A DNA stretch of 64,000 bases. It comes from Sulfomarinibacter sp963733915. Lineage in GTDB: Bacteria > Acidobacteriota > Thermoanaerobaculia > Thermoanaerobaculales > Sulfomarinibacteraceae. Below the pieces are notes generated by a model. It made no database searches. It was not told the DNA's origin and worked only from the letters and a program-made list of their open reading frames with translations. How positions within the stretch are numbered: the stretch's first letter is position 1; each line of letters starts with the position of its first letter. The DNA lies in assembly GCA_963733915.1 (NCBI GenBank), contig CAVTEP010000011.1, forward strand, positions 620,001-684,000. Reading direction: 5' to 3'. Both the position numbers and the translations under genes were made by a program. This document shows, one piece after another, positions 34,431-43,824 of the stretch.

Positions 34431-36608
34431 ATGGTCCAGTTCGACAATCAGAACCGCCAGATCAAGATCAAGATCGTCTACTACGGACCGGCGGTAGGCG
34501 GTAAGACTACCTGCCTCCGACACATTCATCGCATTACCGATCCGGAGCGCCGGACCAAGCTCTACTCGCTCAACACCGCGGCCGATCGCACCTTGTTCTT
34601 CGACCTCTTGTCGCTGAACCTCGGACGGATCCGCGGTTACCGGCTCGCCCTTCAGCTCTACACGGTACCCGGCCAGGTTCAGTACGATGCCACCCGCCGC
34701 ACTGTTCTGGCGGGCGCCGACGGCGTCGTGTTTGTCGCCGACTCGCAGGTCGACCAGAGGCAGGCGACGATCGACTCCCTCGAAAACCTCTGGCAGAACA
34801 TGGCCGCGACCGGAATCGATCGCCGGACTGTGCCGCTCGTCCTGCAGTTCAACAAGCGTGACCTCGATCCCGTCCAGACGGTCGAGGAGATGAACACAGC
34901 GCTCAACCCCGACGGCTGGCCCGCCTTCCCAACCGTGGCCATCACCGGCGACGGCGTGCTCGAAGCCTTCACGGCAATCGGTGAGCGGACCCTCGCATCG
35001 GTGGCTGACAAGATCGGAGTCGGAACCAGCCCGCAGGCCATCGCCCGGCTCCAGGAGCAGATGCGCAAAGCCATGCAGCCCTATCTCTCAAGCGACGGCG
35101 AGGGGCTGGCCGTCGCCGAGGATGTCGTGGTCACCGTCCCGGCGCCCGGCGTCGATGCCGGCGACGTGCTCAGCGAAGACGTTCTCGTCGGTGAGGCGGT
35201 TCGAGCCAATCTGGCGATGACCGAAGTTACGACCCGGCTCGATATTGTCACCCGTCAGCTCGAGCGCAAGGTGCGGGTCATGGACAGCATCTCGCAGTTC
35301 GGGCGCACGGTCAGCAATCAGCGAGACCCGGCCCGAGTCTTGCGATTACTCATCACTGACGCGATTCGGTTGCTGCAGTTGCAGGGAGCCTCGGTCATCA
35401 TCATCCCCGGTACCGGACGCCTCCGCGAGGCGGTGGTTCACGGCTTCAGACGGGACCCCCTGCTGAGCTCGGCGGATTCGACCGGGGAGTCATTGGCGGC
35501 CGGCCTCCTCAACGCCAAACAACCACAGCTCCTGTTTCGCGGATCGGAAGGCGACGTCGATGGGGCGGCGATCTCGGCGATCGAAACGGCAGGCTACACC
35601 TCGGCGCTGGCGGTGCCGATGATGACCCAGGAAAAGGTGGTGGGCTTGCTGACCGCCTACGGTGACTCCGAACGGTCGGAGCTCGACGACGACGATTTGC
35701 AGCTGGCCACGGTGCTCGCCTCGACCGCAGCGATGGGATACGCCAACGCAATCGCCTGGAGGCAGCTGGAGGAGTTCAGCCGTGGTCTCGAGGCGCAGGT
35801 CGAGGAACGAACGGGCGAACTTCGCAGGACTCTGGCCGAGTCGCGGCGCCTGGCTGCCGATGTCGAGGAGAAGAAAAACCTCCTCGAGCACGCGTACCGG
35901 GATCTGGCAGCGCTTGATGGCGTCAAGAACGAGCTCATCAATCGTCTCTCACTCGATCTCCGCACACCGGTGACCTCTCTCTTCACCGCGGCCAAGATCT
36001 TGCGGCGGGGCGAAAACGTCCCGCCCGAAAAACACGAGAGGCTCGTCACGATCATTTACGATGAGGGAGAAAAGCTCCTCGAAATCATTCAGAGCGTCTT
36101 CCAGGCAGCGGTCATCGCGTCCGGAACGCGTGAGCTCGAACGGACCGCGGTTCCTGCGCAGGAACTGTTTCGCAAAGCCATCGCGCCCCTCCGCGACCTC
36201 GCCTCGCAGCGCGACGTTCGCGTACAGGTCCTCATTCCGAGCGGCCTCGAGGAAGTCATATGCGAATCCGACAGCACGGAGGCCGCTCTACGGGCGGTGA
36301 TCAAGAACGGCATCGAGTTCAGCAGAGGCGGCGAGGTCAAGCTCGAGGTGCGGCGGGTCATGCAGGACGACCAGCCGTGGCTCCAACTGCGGGTGAGTGA
36401 TTCCGGGATAGGCATTCCGCTTGACGAACGCGAGCAGGTCTTCGAGGCCTTCTGGCAAGGCGACGACTCCAGTGCGGGAAAACGTCACGGCATCGGCCTC
36501 GGACTCACAATCGCAAAGCGCGTGATGGAAAACCACGGTGGATCGATCGCCATCGCGTCCGCCCCGACCGGCGGCACCGAGGTGGTGATGTCGATTCCGC
36601 AGAGCTAA
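34431..36608 (+). CDS. MglA-type GTPase fused to GAF and histidine-kinase-like ATPase domains
   Basis: This 725-residue cytoplasmic protein has three parts. Residues 1-190 are a Ras-like GTPase of the MglA type: P-loop GPAVGGKTT, switch II TVPGQVQYD instead of D-x-x-G, and NKRDL. Residues 270-440 are a GAF-like sensor. A coiled coil (about 445-495) leads to a dimerisation-like helix and an HATPase domain with N-box KNGIEFS, G1 DSGIGIP, F-box FEAFWQGD and G2 GIGLGLTIAKRVMENHGG. The phospho-accepting His of the H-box is absent: the segment reads RLSLDLRTPVT, with Leu508 where His is expected. It is probably a nucleotide-controlled scaffold or pseudokinase. MglA proteins control polarity and motility in Myxococcus. 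Confidence 0.88.
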   Translation: MVQFDNQNRQIKIKIVYYGPAVGGKTTCLRHIHRITDPERRTKLYSLNTAADRTLFFDLLSLNLGRIRGYRLALQLYTVPGQVQYDATRRTVLAGADGVVFVADSQVDQRQATIDSLENLWQNMAATGIDRRTVPLVLQFNKRDLDPVQTVEEMNTALNPDGWPAFPTVAITGDGVLEAFTAIGERTLASVADKIGVGTSPQAIARLQEQMRKAMQPYLSSDGEGLAVAEDVVVTVPAPGVDAGDVLSEDVLVGEAVRANLAMTEVTTRLDIVTRQLERKVRVMDSISQFGRTVSNQRDPARVLRLLITDAIRLLQLQGASVIIIPGTGRLREAVVHGFRRDPLLSSADSTGESLAAGLLNAKQPQLLFRGSEGDVDGAAISAIETAGYTSALAVPMMTQEKVVGLLTAYGDSERSELDDDDLQLATVLASTAAMGYANAIAWRQLEEFSRGLEAQVEERTGELRRTLAESRRLAADVEEKKNLLEHAYRDLAALDGVKNELINRLSLDLRTPVTSLFTAAKILRRGENVPPEKHERLVTIIYDEGEKLLEIIQSVFQAAVIASGTRELERTAVPAQELFRKAIAPLRDLASQRDVRVQVLIPSGLEEVICESDSTEAALRAVIKNGIEFSRGGEVKLEVRRVMQDDQPWLQLRVSDSGIGIPLDEREQVFEAFWQGDDSSAGKRHGIGLGLTIAKRVMENHGGSIAIASAPTGGTEVVMSIPQS

Positions 36609-36636
36609 GCCGCTTATCTTACCGGTCCGGGGTCGA

Positions 36637-38013
36637 TCAGACCGAGCGCATGCTCTCTGTGGCGCCCTCCGCGACTTCGCGCGCGGCGTCGGCGGCGAGG
36701 GCAAGGGCTGAAGGGGACGCGATCTCGAAGAACTCCTCGTCCTCCCCCGGAACCGTCAGTGGCCAAGTCGCTGCGGTTGGCAGACACGCTCTCCCGAGAT
36801 GGAGGCAGACACCGAGGGGAGTCAGCGCCCGGGGGTCGACAATCTCACGGATCACATTCGGAAAATCGGCGAGGTGGGCGAGCCGGGACCCGACGCGACG
36901 CGCCAGATGGTCGAGCAGGGTTTTTCGCAGTTGTTGATGGGGAACCGGGAGGGTGGTGAGCACCCACAGCACGAGATCGGTTGGAACCGCCACCAGATGC
37001 ACCGAAAGCGACGCGGTTTCCGGATCAACGCCGAGATGCGGCGCGGCTGCGGCTGCCGCCCGCGACCAGGTCGTGACGACCTCCCGAATGACCCGGTCGA
37101 GCTTGCCCGCGTCAGGACGATTCAAAAACCCGCTGCCCGTCATTTCCTCCCAGAGGTCGAGCTCCGCGGCGACGACTTCAAGCTCGGCCAGGGTCTTCGG
37201 TCCCGGCCCGACACCGCTTCGCACCGTGCAGGCCAGGACCATCTGATTCCAGGTGGCGTGCGGGAGCCCGAACAGGCACACCCGTTCCCCTGCCGCCAAA
37301 CACCCGGTCAGCTCTTCGACTTGACTCGATGGGATCGGAACCAGTCCAGGGCTCGTCGACAGCCATTGAGCGAGGGTGGAAATGATGTCACGCACGAGGT
37401 CGTGCATCTGGCTGAGCTGCTGGCCGTCAACAGCGTCGCCGCTAGGGATTCCGTCCCGCACCATCTGCCAGAAGAGGTCTTCAAAGGCCTCGCCGGCAAA
37501 GGCGAGTTCGTAGGATGGGTTGCCTTCAGGAGCCAAACCGTTCTCGTCGGAACGGCGTGCGGCCTCCATCAGCAAATGGCTGGGCTCGACACTCAGGCTG
37601 AGACCGAGGATGTCGAGTACCGGGTGATTGGGCTCGAATTCGAAGCGCACCTCGGGCGAGATCAAGATTCGGCCCGTAATGGCCTCGGCGAGATCAGTCA
37701 GGCTCGCCTGCAGATCCTCGGGGGAGACCCTTCCTTCAGCGATCAGCACATCGGTAAAGAGAGCACGCCGCAACATCGAGGCCGCGAGAACACGGCGCAG
37801 CTCGGAGGCCGACACCAGACTCCGCTTGGTCAGCCAGGTTGCGAGTCGCTCTTCGGGGATGGTCGATGACGCGTAGCAGACGCGTCCCTCGACAAAGTCA
37901 AGCCGCCGTTCGCCGCGCGAGTCCTTGAGGGTCAGACGCCCACTGACTCCACCCATCTGAAACCATTGCAGGAGGTCCCCGAAATGGAGGCGGTCGAGGC
38001 TGCCGTTGATCAT
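36637..38013 (-). CDS. DUF4388 (PatA-like N-terminal) domain protein, large
   Basis: The 458-residue protein starts with a DUF4388 module (about residues 1-110: MINGSLDRLHFGDLLQWFQMGGVSGRLTL ... RVCYASS). A middle part has an LxxLL-rich helical region and a C-terminal half lacks recognised motifs. DUF4388 is common in Acidobacteriota, Myxococcota and Deinococcus signalling proteins. The ATG at 38013 has GGAGG directly against it, which is unusually close; an ATG at 38043 would add ten residues with a TATACT sequence inside. It converges on the GTPase-kinase gene and diverges from the ATP-grasp gene. Confidence 0.65.
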   Translation of the reverse strand: MINGSLDRLHFGDLLQWFQMGGVSGRLTLKDSRGERRLDFVEGRVCYASSTIPEERLATWLTKRSLVSASELRRVLAASMLRRALFTDVLIAEGRVSPEDLQASLTDLAEAITGRILISPEVRFEFEPNHPVLDILGLSLSVEPSHLLMEAARRSDENGLAPEGNPSYELAFAGEAFEDLFWQMVRDGIPSGDAVDGQQLSQMHDLVRDIISTLAQWLSTSPGLVPIPSSQVEELTGCLAAGERVCLFGLPHATWNQMVLACTVRSGVGPGPKTLAELEVVAAELDLWEEMTGSGFLNRPDAGKLDRVIREVVTTWSRAAAAAAPHLGVDPETASLSVHLVAVPTDLVLWVLTTLPVPHQQLRKTLLDHLARRVGSRLAHLADFPNVIREIVDPRALTPLGVCLHLGRACLPTAATWPLTVPGEDEEFFEIASPSALALAADAAREVAEGATESMRSV

Positions 38014-38049
38014 CCTCCAAGTATAGCGAGCTTGCGTTAACATGGCGCA

Positions 38050-38916
38050 ATGCGCCTCGTGCTGCTCAGCGCCCGACCCGAACTCCGTGCCAACGCCCGC
38101 CTCGCCGAGGCGGCGGCGAAGCTCGAGGTCGAGCTGTCGGTGGTCGATGCGACCGCCGTCTCCGCTCTGGCTGCCGACGGCGGCCTGCGTCCGATCGGCG
38201 TCGACGCCTTCAATTCGTTGCCAGATGCGGTCCTGGCGCGGGTTGGCAACTGGCGACCCGAGAGTGTCCTCGCCGTATTGGAAGCTGCATTCGCCTGCGG
38301 TGTTGCGACCGCCAACCCTCCTTCCGCCATCCGCCTCGGTCGCGATCACTGGGCGACGGTGACAACGCTGGCCGCCGCCGGACTGCCCGTGCCGCCGACG
38401 GTCGCCGGTGCCGATCCCGAAGCCCTTGCGGCCGCCGCCGTCGCCCACTTCGATTTGCCGGTGGTCGTCAAACAACGCCGCTCGCGGATGGGTGTCGGCG
38501 TCATCCGATGTGCGACCCGCGACCACCTCGAAGCCGTCCTCGACTCGCTGTGGAGAGTCGGTGACGAGCTCGTGGTCCAGCGGTGGCTGCCCGGCGGCGA
38601 ATGCAGCTACCGCCTGTTGGTGGCGGGGCGACGGGTGGTGGCGGCGGCCCGGTTTTTCGCCAGGGGTCAAGAGTGGCGTTCCAACGCTGCACGCGGCGGC
38701 TCGGCCGAGCTCTACCATCCGTCTGTGGATGAAATCGGGCTCGCGGTGGCAGCGGCTGCCGCCCTCGGTCTCGGTCAGTGTGGAGTCGACCTGGTGCGGG
38801 GAGAGGAGGGCCCCTGTGTCCTCGAGGTCAACCCCACACCGGGTTTCCTCCGTCTCGAAGAGGCGACGGGGGTCGATGTCGCGCGCGCGCTGATCGAAAA
38901 CGCGGTCACCGCCTGA
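38050..38916 (+). CDS. RimK-like ATP-grasp ligase
   Basis: The 288-residue protein has a RimK/LysX-type ATP-grasp fold. It shows LPVVVKQRRSRMGVGV (lysine and glycine-rich loop), VVQRWLPGGECSYRLLVAGRRVVAA, and the metal-binding end CGVDLVRGEEGPCVLEVNPTPGF. Such enzymes add amino acids (often glutamate) to carboxylates of proteins or small molecules. The substrate cannot be told. Its ATG lies only 36 bases from the divergent DUF4388 start, so the leader must be short. Confidence 0.82.
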   Translation: MRLVLLSARPELRANARLAEAAAKLEVELSVVDATAVSALAADGGLRPIGVDAFNSLPDAVLARVGNWRPESVLAVLEAAFACGVATANPPSAIRLGRDHWATVTTLAAAGLPVPPTVAGADPEALAAAAVAHFDLPVVVKQRRSRMGVGVIRCATRDHLEAVLDSLWRVGDELVVQRWLPGGECSYRLLVAGRRVVAAARFFARGQEWRSNAARGGSAELYHPSVDEIGLAVAAAAALGLGQCGVDLVRGEEGPCVLEVNPTPGFLRLEEATGVDVARALIENAVTA

Positions 38917-38922
38917 CAGGAA

Positions 38923-39438
38923 TCACTCGGCAGGAGCTGCAGCCACCGGGCTCGGTCGCGCGGCGAGCTCACGGTCGATCATCAGCAACCCGTGCGGGCT
39001 GTCCTCGACCATCTTGACCTGATGGCAGAGGGTGTCGGCGGTGGCTTCCTCCTCGACCTGCTCGTTGACATACCAGTGCATCATCACCGTCGTGGCGTGG
39101 TCATTTTCGGCGTTGGCGAGGTCGACGAGCTTGTTGATACGCTCGCTGATAAACCGCTCGTGCTTGAGGACCTCCTCGATCGCCACCGAGGGCGACGGCC
39201 ACTCGTTTTTCGGCGAATCCAGGGCCAGCAGCTGCACCGTACCCCCTCGTTCCGCGAGGTAGTCAAAAAGCTTCATCGCGTGCAGGAACTCCTCCTGCGC
39301 CTGGATCCGCATCCAGTGGGCGAATCCATCCAGATGGCGGGCGGTGAAATACGCTGCCACCGAAAGGTAGAGGTAGAAGGAAAAGAACTCGGCGTGAATC
39401 TGTTCGTTGAGGGCCTTTTCCACCTTTGGGTTCATCAT
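38923..39438 (-). CDS. ftnA: Non-heme ferritin
   Basis: The 171-residue four-helix protein begins MMNPKVEKALNEQIHAEFFSFYLYLS, the bacterial ferritin start, with the first ferroxidase Glu in HAEFF. The second helix has AQEEFLHAMKLFDYLAERGG (Glu and His ligands). The central Glu and the Gln ligand lie in the KHERFISERINKLVDLANAENDHATTVMMHWYVNEQVEEE region. It stores iron in the cytosol. A GGAG site precedes two adjacent ATGs. It is probably iron-regulated, but no Fur box was identified here. Confidence 0.93.
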   Translation of the reverse strand: MMNPKVEKALNEQIHAEFFSFYLYLSVAAYFTARHLDGFAHWMRIQAQEEFLHAMKLFDYLAERGGTVQLLALDSPKNEWPSPSVAIEEVLKHERFISERINKLVDLANAENDHATTVMMHWYVNEQVEEEATADTLCHQVKMVEDSPHGLLMIDRELAARPSPVAAAPAE

Positions 39439-39534
39439 TGTTACTCCTTTGTGCTGCAGGATCGCGGCGCGATCGGGCGGCGACCGCCCAACAGTATAAC
39501 GCGGACCGGCGCGAGCCGTATTTCGGCGATTCGA

Positions 39535-40452
39535 TCAATCGTGATCGAGGTCAGAGAGAACATCGGCGACCATCACAGGTTCGATCCACGGCCGCATGTT
39601 GTTGAGTGAGAACGCCTCGCCCCAGAGGAGCCCGACCCGCTTACCACCCGCGGTTGGATGACCGCACATCCACACGATCGCAGCCGATGTCACGGCCAGC
39701 GCTGTCAGCCAGGCGACTCCGGCGCCGGTCAGACCGGCCAGCGGACGCACGTAGGGTTGGGGAAAGCGCAGCCACGCCAGGATGAGGGCTGCGGCCACCG
39801 GCGCCGCAATGGCAATTGCGGCGGCGATCGGAACCGCTCCACGGATGACCGACACGAGACCGAACCACAAGGCCACCGGCACCCCGAGGTGGACGGCCAC
39901 CAACAGCGTGCGGTACCAGCGGCCGACGTCGCGCCGCCGGCGGCGGGCGAGCTCGAGTAGACGGAGCGTCGGCAACAGACCGGCCGCAGATGCGACCGCC
40001 GGGACAATCCACACCAGCACCGGCGGTAGATCGTGCAGAGTGAGGAAGCGAATGAGATGGCCGTCGTCGGGATCAACCAGAGGCAGCCAGGCCACCGCCA
40101 CCGTTGCCGACGCCCATGCCGCCTGGACAATAGCCAGCTCGGCGATGAGCGAGGAGGCTCTCGGCAGGAGCGGGACAAGAGCCACCGCGACGAGCAGAGG
40201 AAGCAGCGTCGAGCCGAGCCAATATCCGCCGGCGCTCGGCAGCGAGGCAAAGTTGATGGCCGGCTGATTGACCAGTGCCCATGGCTGGCGATCGACGGGT
40301 ACGCAGATCCCAAACCAGTGGCAGCCGGCCACGACAGCACCCAATCCCTGGCCGAATACCGCAGTGAGGAGTGCGATCGGGATTGCGGCAGACGCCGCCA
40401 GCCAGGAGACGGCGATCACCCAAGGCGCGCCGAATTCGGGTTCGGTCTCCAT
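39535..40452 (-). CDS. Multi-pass membrane protein of unknown function
   Basis: The 305-residue protein has about seven or eight hydrophobic segments. The second loop includes CHWFGICVPVDRQPW. The longest hydrophilic loop is around LARRRRRDVGRWYR. A penultimate helix is followed by a short tail rich in acidic residues. I do not recognise a family. The gene is divergent from the M16-like gene, 14 bases away from its first ATG. Confidence 0.6.
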   Translation of the reverse strand: METEPEFGAPWVIAVSWLAASAAIPIALLTAVFGQGLGAVVAGCHWFGICVPVDRQPWALVNQPAINFASLPSAGGYWLGSTLLPLLVAVALVPLLPRASSLIAELAIVQAAWASATVAVAWLPLVDPDDGHLIRFLTLHDLPPVLVWIVPAVASAAGLLPTLRLLELARRRRRDVGRWYRTLLVAVHLGVPVALWFGLVSVIRGAVPIAAAIAIAAPVAAALILAWLRFPQPYVRPLAGLTGAGVAWLTALAVTSAAIVWMCGHPTAGGKRVGLLWGEAFSLNNMRPWIEPVMVADVLSDLDHD

Positions 40453-40466
40453 CCCGGCATGCTACC

Positions 40467-42473
40467 ATGACGGCCGCAATGAGGGTGCAAGGTGCGTGTC
40501 TGCAGTGTTTTCTTGCCGTCGCGATGATGGCGGCCGCGGCCGCTCCGTCCGCCGGGCAGGCGCTCTATGTGGATCACGTCGGAAGCGGCACGGTCCTCGT
40601 GGTTGTCGCGGAGCCTCTGGCCGACGCGACAACGGTCGCGTGGCCCGTCCCATCTGCAGAAAGTGGAGCGTCGACGGTGGTGACGAGCGGCAACCTGACC
40701 GTGGTTGCCGATCTCGAGCTCGCGCTGGGCGCCGACCAGACCGTCGCGGCGCCGCCGGTGATTGTCGCCGTCGGTGGTGTGGCGGTCTCGGATCTGCGGA
40801 CGCTGCTCGGGCGCCTGCTGATCGGCAGGGCGCCGGCCGGGTTGGGGCTCGCCGGTTTTGAACCGGTGACTGACGGCAGCTTCGAACGTCGTCTGGGGGC
40901 CCCAGGCACCGAGGCCGAGATCCGCCTCGAGATCGACCTGCCGCCGCCGCAAGATCCGGCCCGAAGCTCCGTCGAGGTGCTGTGGGACATCCTGCCGGCG
41001 CTCCTGGCCAACGATCTCAAGGGGGTTCGCAGTCGGATCGACGGCGATCGGGCGGTGCTCGAAGCACGAACCGAGGCCGGGGCTGCTGATTTGGCGATTC
41101 GGCGCCTGCGGCTCGGTTTGGCGAAAGTCGCCGAGGCACCCGGAATTCAGGACCAGAAGGTGGCGGCCTCCGCACGGCGCATTCAGGTCCGCAGACAGGC
41201 GCTGCTCGAGGAACACCCGCATGCTGCCGAACTCCTCCTCGACCTGTGGATCCGGGGCCGCGAAGAGGCCGTGAGAGGATTTCTCTTCGGTATCGACGGC
41301 GTGACTCCGGAAACGGTTCGTGTCGCCGCCAGACGCTGGCTTCCACAGCATCCTGGAATGGTGGTGCTGACCTTGCCACCGACTGCTTTCAATCCTCGTT
41401 TTGCATCGCCGCCCGATATGATTCAGCTTGAAAACGGACTCAGCGCCGCAATCCTCGAGCGTTCCGGTGCCCCGCTGGCCACCATCTGCCTGCGACCCGT
41501 CGTTGTGCCCGATCTCGATGAGGAGCACGCCGCGACGGTGCTCTCCCGCCTCGCGCGTGAGCTGCGCGAGGGGGAGCAACGGCCCGGATGGGTGCAGGTG
41601 ACGGCCTGGCCACCACAGATCGAGTTGGCGGCGCCGGCCGATCAGTTTGGCGAGCTGAGCGAGGCGCTTCGATCCGCAGTTGCGGCGGTGGCGGTGGATG
41701 ATGTGCCGGTCGCCTCCGGCGGCGGCAATCCGCGCCAGCGGGCGCTGCGGCTGATGGCCGGGCTTTTTGGCGTCGCCGAGGGCTCAAACCTGTCCCCGGC
41801 CAGCCTCTTGAGGACCGGCAACCTCGCCTTGGGCGCGGTCGCCGAGGATCGCGAGGCTGCATCGGAAGCAATTCGGAAGTTCTGGGCCATTGAAGACCTG
41901 CACGAACGGGGTGCGTCGGTTGGGACGGTTGCGCCGGTGCCAAGGACCCGCGAGGCGGCGGCGGGTGGCGAATCGGTGTTGGTGGTGGCTCTCGAGCTCG
42001 CCATCGCCACCGACGAGACGCTGGCGCTGGTCGTTAGCGAGCTCCTGGCAGAGCGTGGCGAAGCTCTGGTGCCCGAGGGGGTTGTTGAGATCCTGCAACC
42101 GTTCATTCCGGGACATCGCGTGATCCTCGTCATGGGGTCCGCAAAAGCGCCTCTTGACGAGCTCGAAAATCTGCTGCGAAATCGCTGGAAAGCCTTCACG
42201 CGGCCGACGACTGAACAGGAGCTCTCCGTAGTGGCGCGCCGGGTGGCTGACGCCAGTGCGGCGGAGTGGAGCGGAACAACCGGCCGCGCGCGCCGCTGCG
42301 CCGCGGTGGCAGCCGGCGCTGTCAGCTGGAGGATGGCCTCAGAGCTCGAAATGAGCACCCTCTCGCTGTCACTTGAAGGTGTCGATTCGACTTTGGCCAG
42401 CGTCTCCGATTGGTCGCGCCTCCAGAACACCGGTGCCGGGCTGCTGCCAATCGTCGACCTTGAGAACCCATAG
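40467..42473 (+). CDS. M16 (pitrilysin)-like protein without the zinc motif
   Basis: The 668-residue protein has a signal peptide (about residues 5-30, LQCFLAVAMMAAAAAPSAGQ). Two or more insulinase-like halves follow; the boundary around residue 310 reads PDMIQLENGLSAAILERSGAPLATICLRPVV, the standard strand pair of the M16 fold. The catalytic H-x-x-E-H motif was not found, so it is likely a non-peptidase partner or a degenerate copy. M16 pairs in which one member is inactive are well known. The ATG at 40467 or 40479 may be used. The stop is next to the tyrS frame. Confidence 0.65.
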   Translation: MTAAMRVQGACLQCFLAVAMMAAAAAPSAGQALYVDHVGSGTVLVVVAEPLADATTVAWPVPSAESGASTVVTSGNLTVVADLELALGADQTVAAPPVIVAVGGVAVSDLRTLLGRLLIGRAPAGLGLAGFEPVTDGSFERRLGAPGTEAEIRLEIDLPPPQDPARSSVEVLWDILPALLANDLKGVRSRIDGDRAVLEARTEAGAADLAIRRLRLGLAKVAEAPGIQDQKVAASARRIQVRRQALLEEHPHAAELLLDLWIRGREEAVRGFLFGIDGVTPETVRVAARRWLPQHPGMVVLTLPPTAFNPRFASPPDMIQLENGLSAAILERSGAPLATICLRPVVVPDLDEEHAATVLSRLARELREGEQRPGWVQVTAWPPQIELAAPADQFGELSEALRSAVAAVAVDDVPVASGGGNPRQRALRLMAGLFGVAEGSNLSPASLLRTGNLALGAVAEDREAASEAIRKFWAIEDLHERGASVGTVAPVPRTREAAAGGESVLVVALELAIATDETLALVVSELLAERGEALVPEGVVEILQPFIPGHRVILVMGSAKAPLDELENLLRNRWKAFTRPTTEQELSVVARRVADASAAEWSGTTGRARRCAAVAAGAVSWRMASELEMSTLSLSLEGVDSTLASVSDWSRLQNTGAGLLPIVDLENP

Positions 42474-42494
42474 GTGAGTAAAGGGGAGTTTGCG

Positions 42495-43724
42495 GTGCCG
42501 ATCGAGATCGACGACCAACTCGAGTACCTGATCAAGGGGTGCGTGGATGTCGTTCCCGTCGAGTCGCTCGAGGAGAAGCTGCGCCGATCGCAGGCAACCG
42601 GAAAGCCACTGGTGATCAAGGTCGGCTTCGATCCATCTGCTCCCGACCTCCACCTCGGCCACACGGTCGTGATTCGCAAGATGCGGCATTTCCAGCAACT
42701 CGGGCATCGGGTGGTGTTCCTGATTGGAGATTTTACTGGATTGATCGGCGATCCGACCGGCAAGAAGAGTACGCGGCCGCAGCTGACGCCGGAAGAAATC
42801 GAGGCCAACGCCGCCACCTATCGCCGTCAGATTTTCAAGCTGCTCGATCCCGAGACGACCGTCATCGATTTCAACTCGCGGTGGCTCGGCGCCCTCGGTT
42901 CAGCCGACTGGATCAGATTGGCGGCAAAGGTGACGGTGGCGCAGATGTTGGAGAGGGACGACTTCCGCACCCGCTACGAAAACCAGCAACCAATCGCCCT
43001 GCACGAGTTCCTCTACCCCCTCGCCCAGGCATACGACTCGGTGGCGCTCGAGGTCGACGTCGAGCTCGGTGGCACCGACCAGCTTTTCAACCTTCTTGTT
43101 GGGCGGCACCTCATGCGCGAACACGGCATGGAACCGCAGGTAGTCATGACTCTGCCCCTGCTCGAGGGCCTCGACGGCGTCGAGAAGATGTCGAAATCGC
43201 TTGGCAACTACGTCGCGGTGGAGGACGAGGCGAGCGAGATGTTCGGCAAGCTCATGTCCATCTCGGACGAGCTGATGTGGAAATACTGGTTGTTGCTGAC
43301 CGATCGTGGAACCGATGAGATCGAGGCCGCGCGGCAGCGGGTCGCAGAAGGCGCCGCCCATCCCATGGATGTCAAAAAGGAGCTCGCTACCTCCGTCGTC
43401 ACCGAGTTCCATTCGGCCTCGGCTGCCACCGCGGCCAGGAGTGAGTTTGAGCGGGTATTTTCGGCCGGGCAGCTGCCGCAGGATATTCCCGAGATCACCG
43501 TGGCCGCCGCCGGCGAGACGATGCTGCTGTCAAAGGTGCTGGTCGAGGGTGGCCTCGCGGCTTCCAACTCCGAGGCGCGCCGACTCATCCAGCAAGGCGG
43601 GGTCAGGGCCGGGGGCGAGGTGACGCGCGACGTCAAGCGGGAAATCATCACGACCGGGTCCGAACCCCTCCTCCTCCAGGTCGGTAAACGACGCATCGCA
43701 AAGGTCAGCTTCGCCCGCAATTAG
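42495..43724 (+). CDS. tyrS: Tyrosyl-tRNA synthetase
   Basis: The 409-residue class Ic synthetase charges tRNA-Tyr. The HIGH motif appears as HLGHTVV, and the KMSKS motif is present as KMSKS. An S4 RNA-binding domain ends the protein (LVEGGLAASNSEARRLIQQGGVRAGG). GDFTGLIGDPTGKK is typical of the TyrZ/type 2 form. I place the start at the GTG at 42495, where GGGGAG lies six bases upstream; a GTG at 42474 directly after the previous stop is in frame but lacks a site. It ends 100 bases before the convergent fur-type gene's stop. Confidence 0.95.
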   Translation: MPIEIDDQLEYLIKGCVDVVPVESLEEKLRRSQATGKPLVIKVGFDPSAPDLHLGHTVVIRKMRHFQQLGHRVVFLIGDFTGLIGDPTGKKSTRPQLTPEEIEANAATYRRQIFKLLDPETTVIDFNSRWLGALGSADWIRLAAKVTVAQMLERDDFRTRYENQQPIALHEFLYPLAQAYDSVALEVDVELGGTDQLFNLLVGRHLMREHGMEPQVVMTLPLLEGLDGVEKMSKSLGNYVAVEDEASEMFGKLMSISDELMWKYWLLLTDRGTDEIEAARQRVAEGAAHPMDVKKELATSVVTEFHSASAATAARSEFERVFSAGQLPQDIPEITVAAAGETMLLSKVLVEGGLAASNSEARRLIQQGGVRAGGEVTRDVKREIITTGSEPLLLQVGKRRIAKVSFARN

Positions 43725-43771
43725 GGCTTGAGGACTGAGGCACCACACCTCCTTTTCCCAAGCCGCAGGTC

Positions 43772-43802
43772 AAAAAAACGCCCCGTCGAATCCGGCGGGG
43801 CG
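43772..43802 (-). terminator. Rho-independent terminator of the Fur-family gene
   Basis: On the minus strand a stem CGCCCCG/CGGGGCG with a 10-base loop is followed by seven T residues (A run at 43772-43778 on +). It lies about 25 bases after the gene's stop codon. It is one of the few clear intrinsic terminators in the window. Confidence 0.85.
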
Positions 43803-43824
43803 GCGGGTGGTCGATGGCGTTTGA

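Noticed and set aside
36609..36636. CCGCTTATCTTACCGG after the GTPase-kinase stop, also resembling the element end
   Set aside because: Three or more mismatches and no partner inverted repeat.
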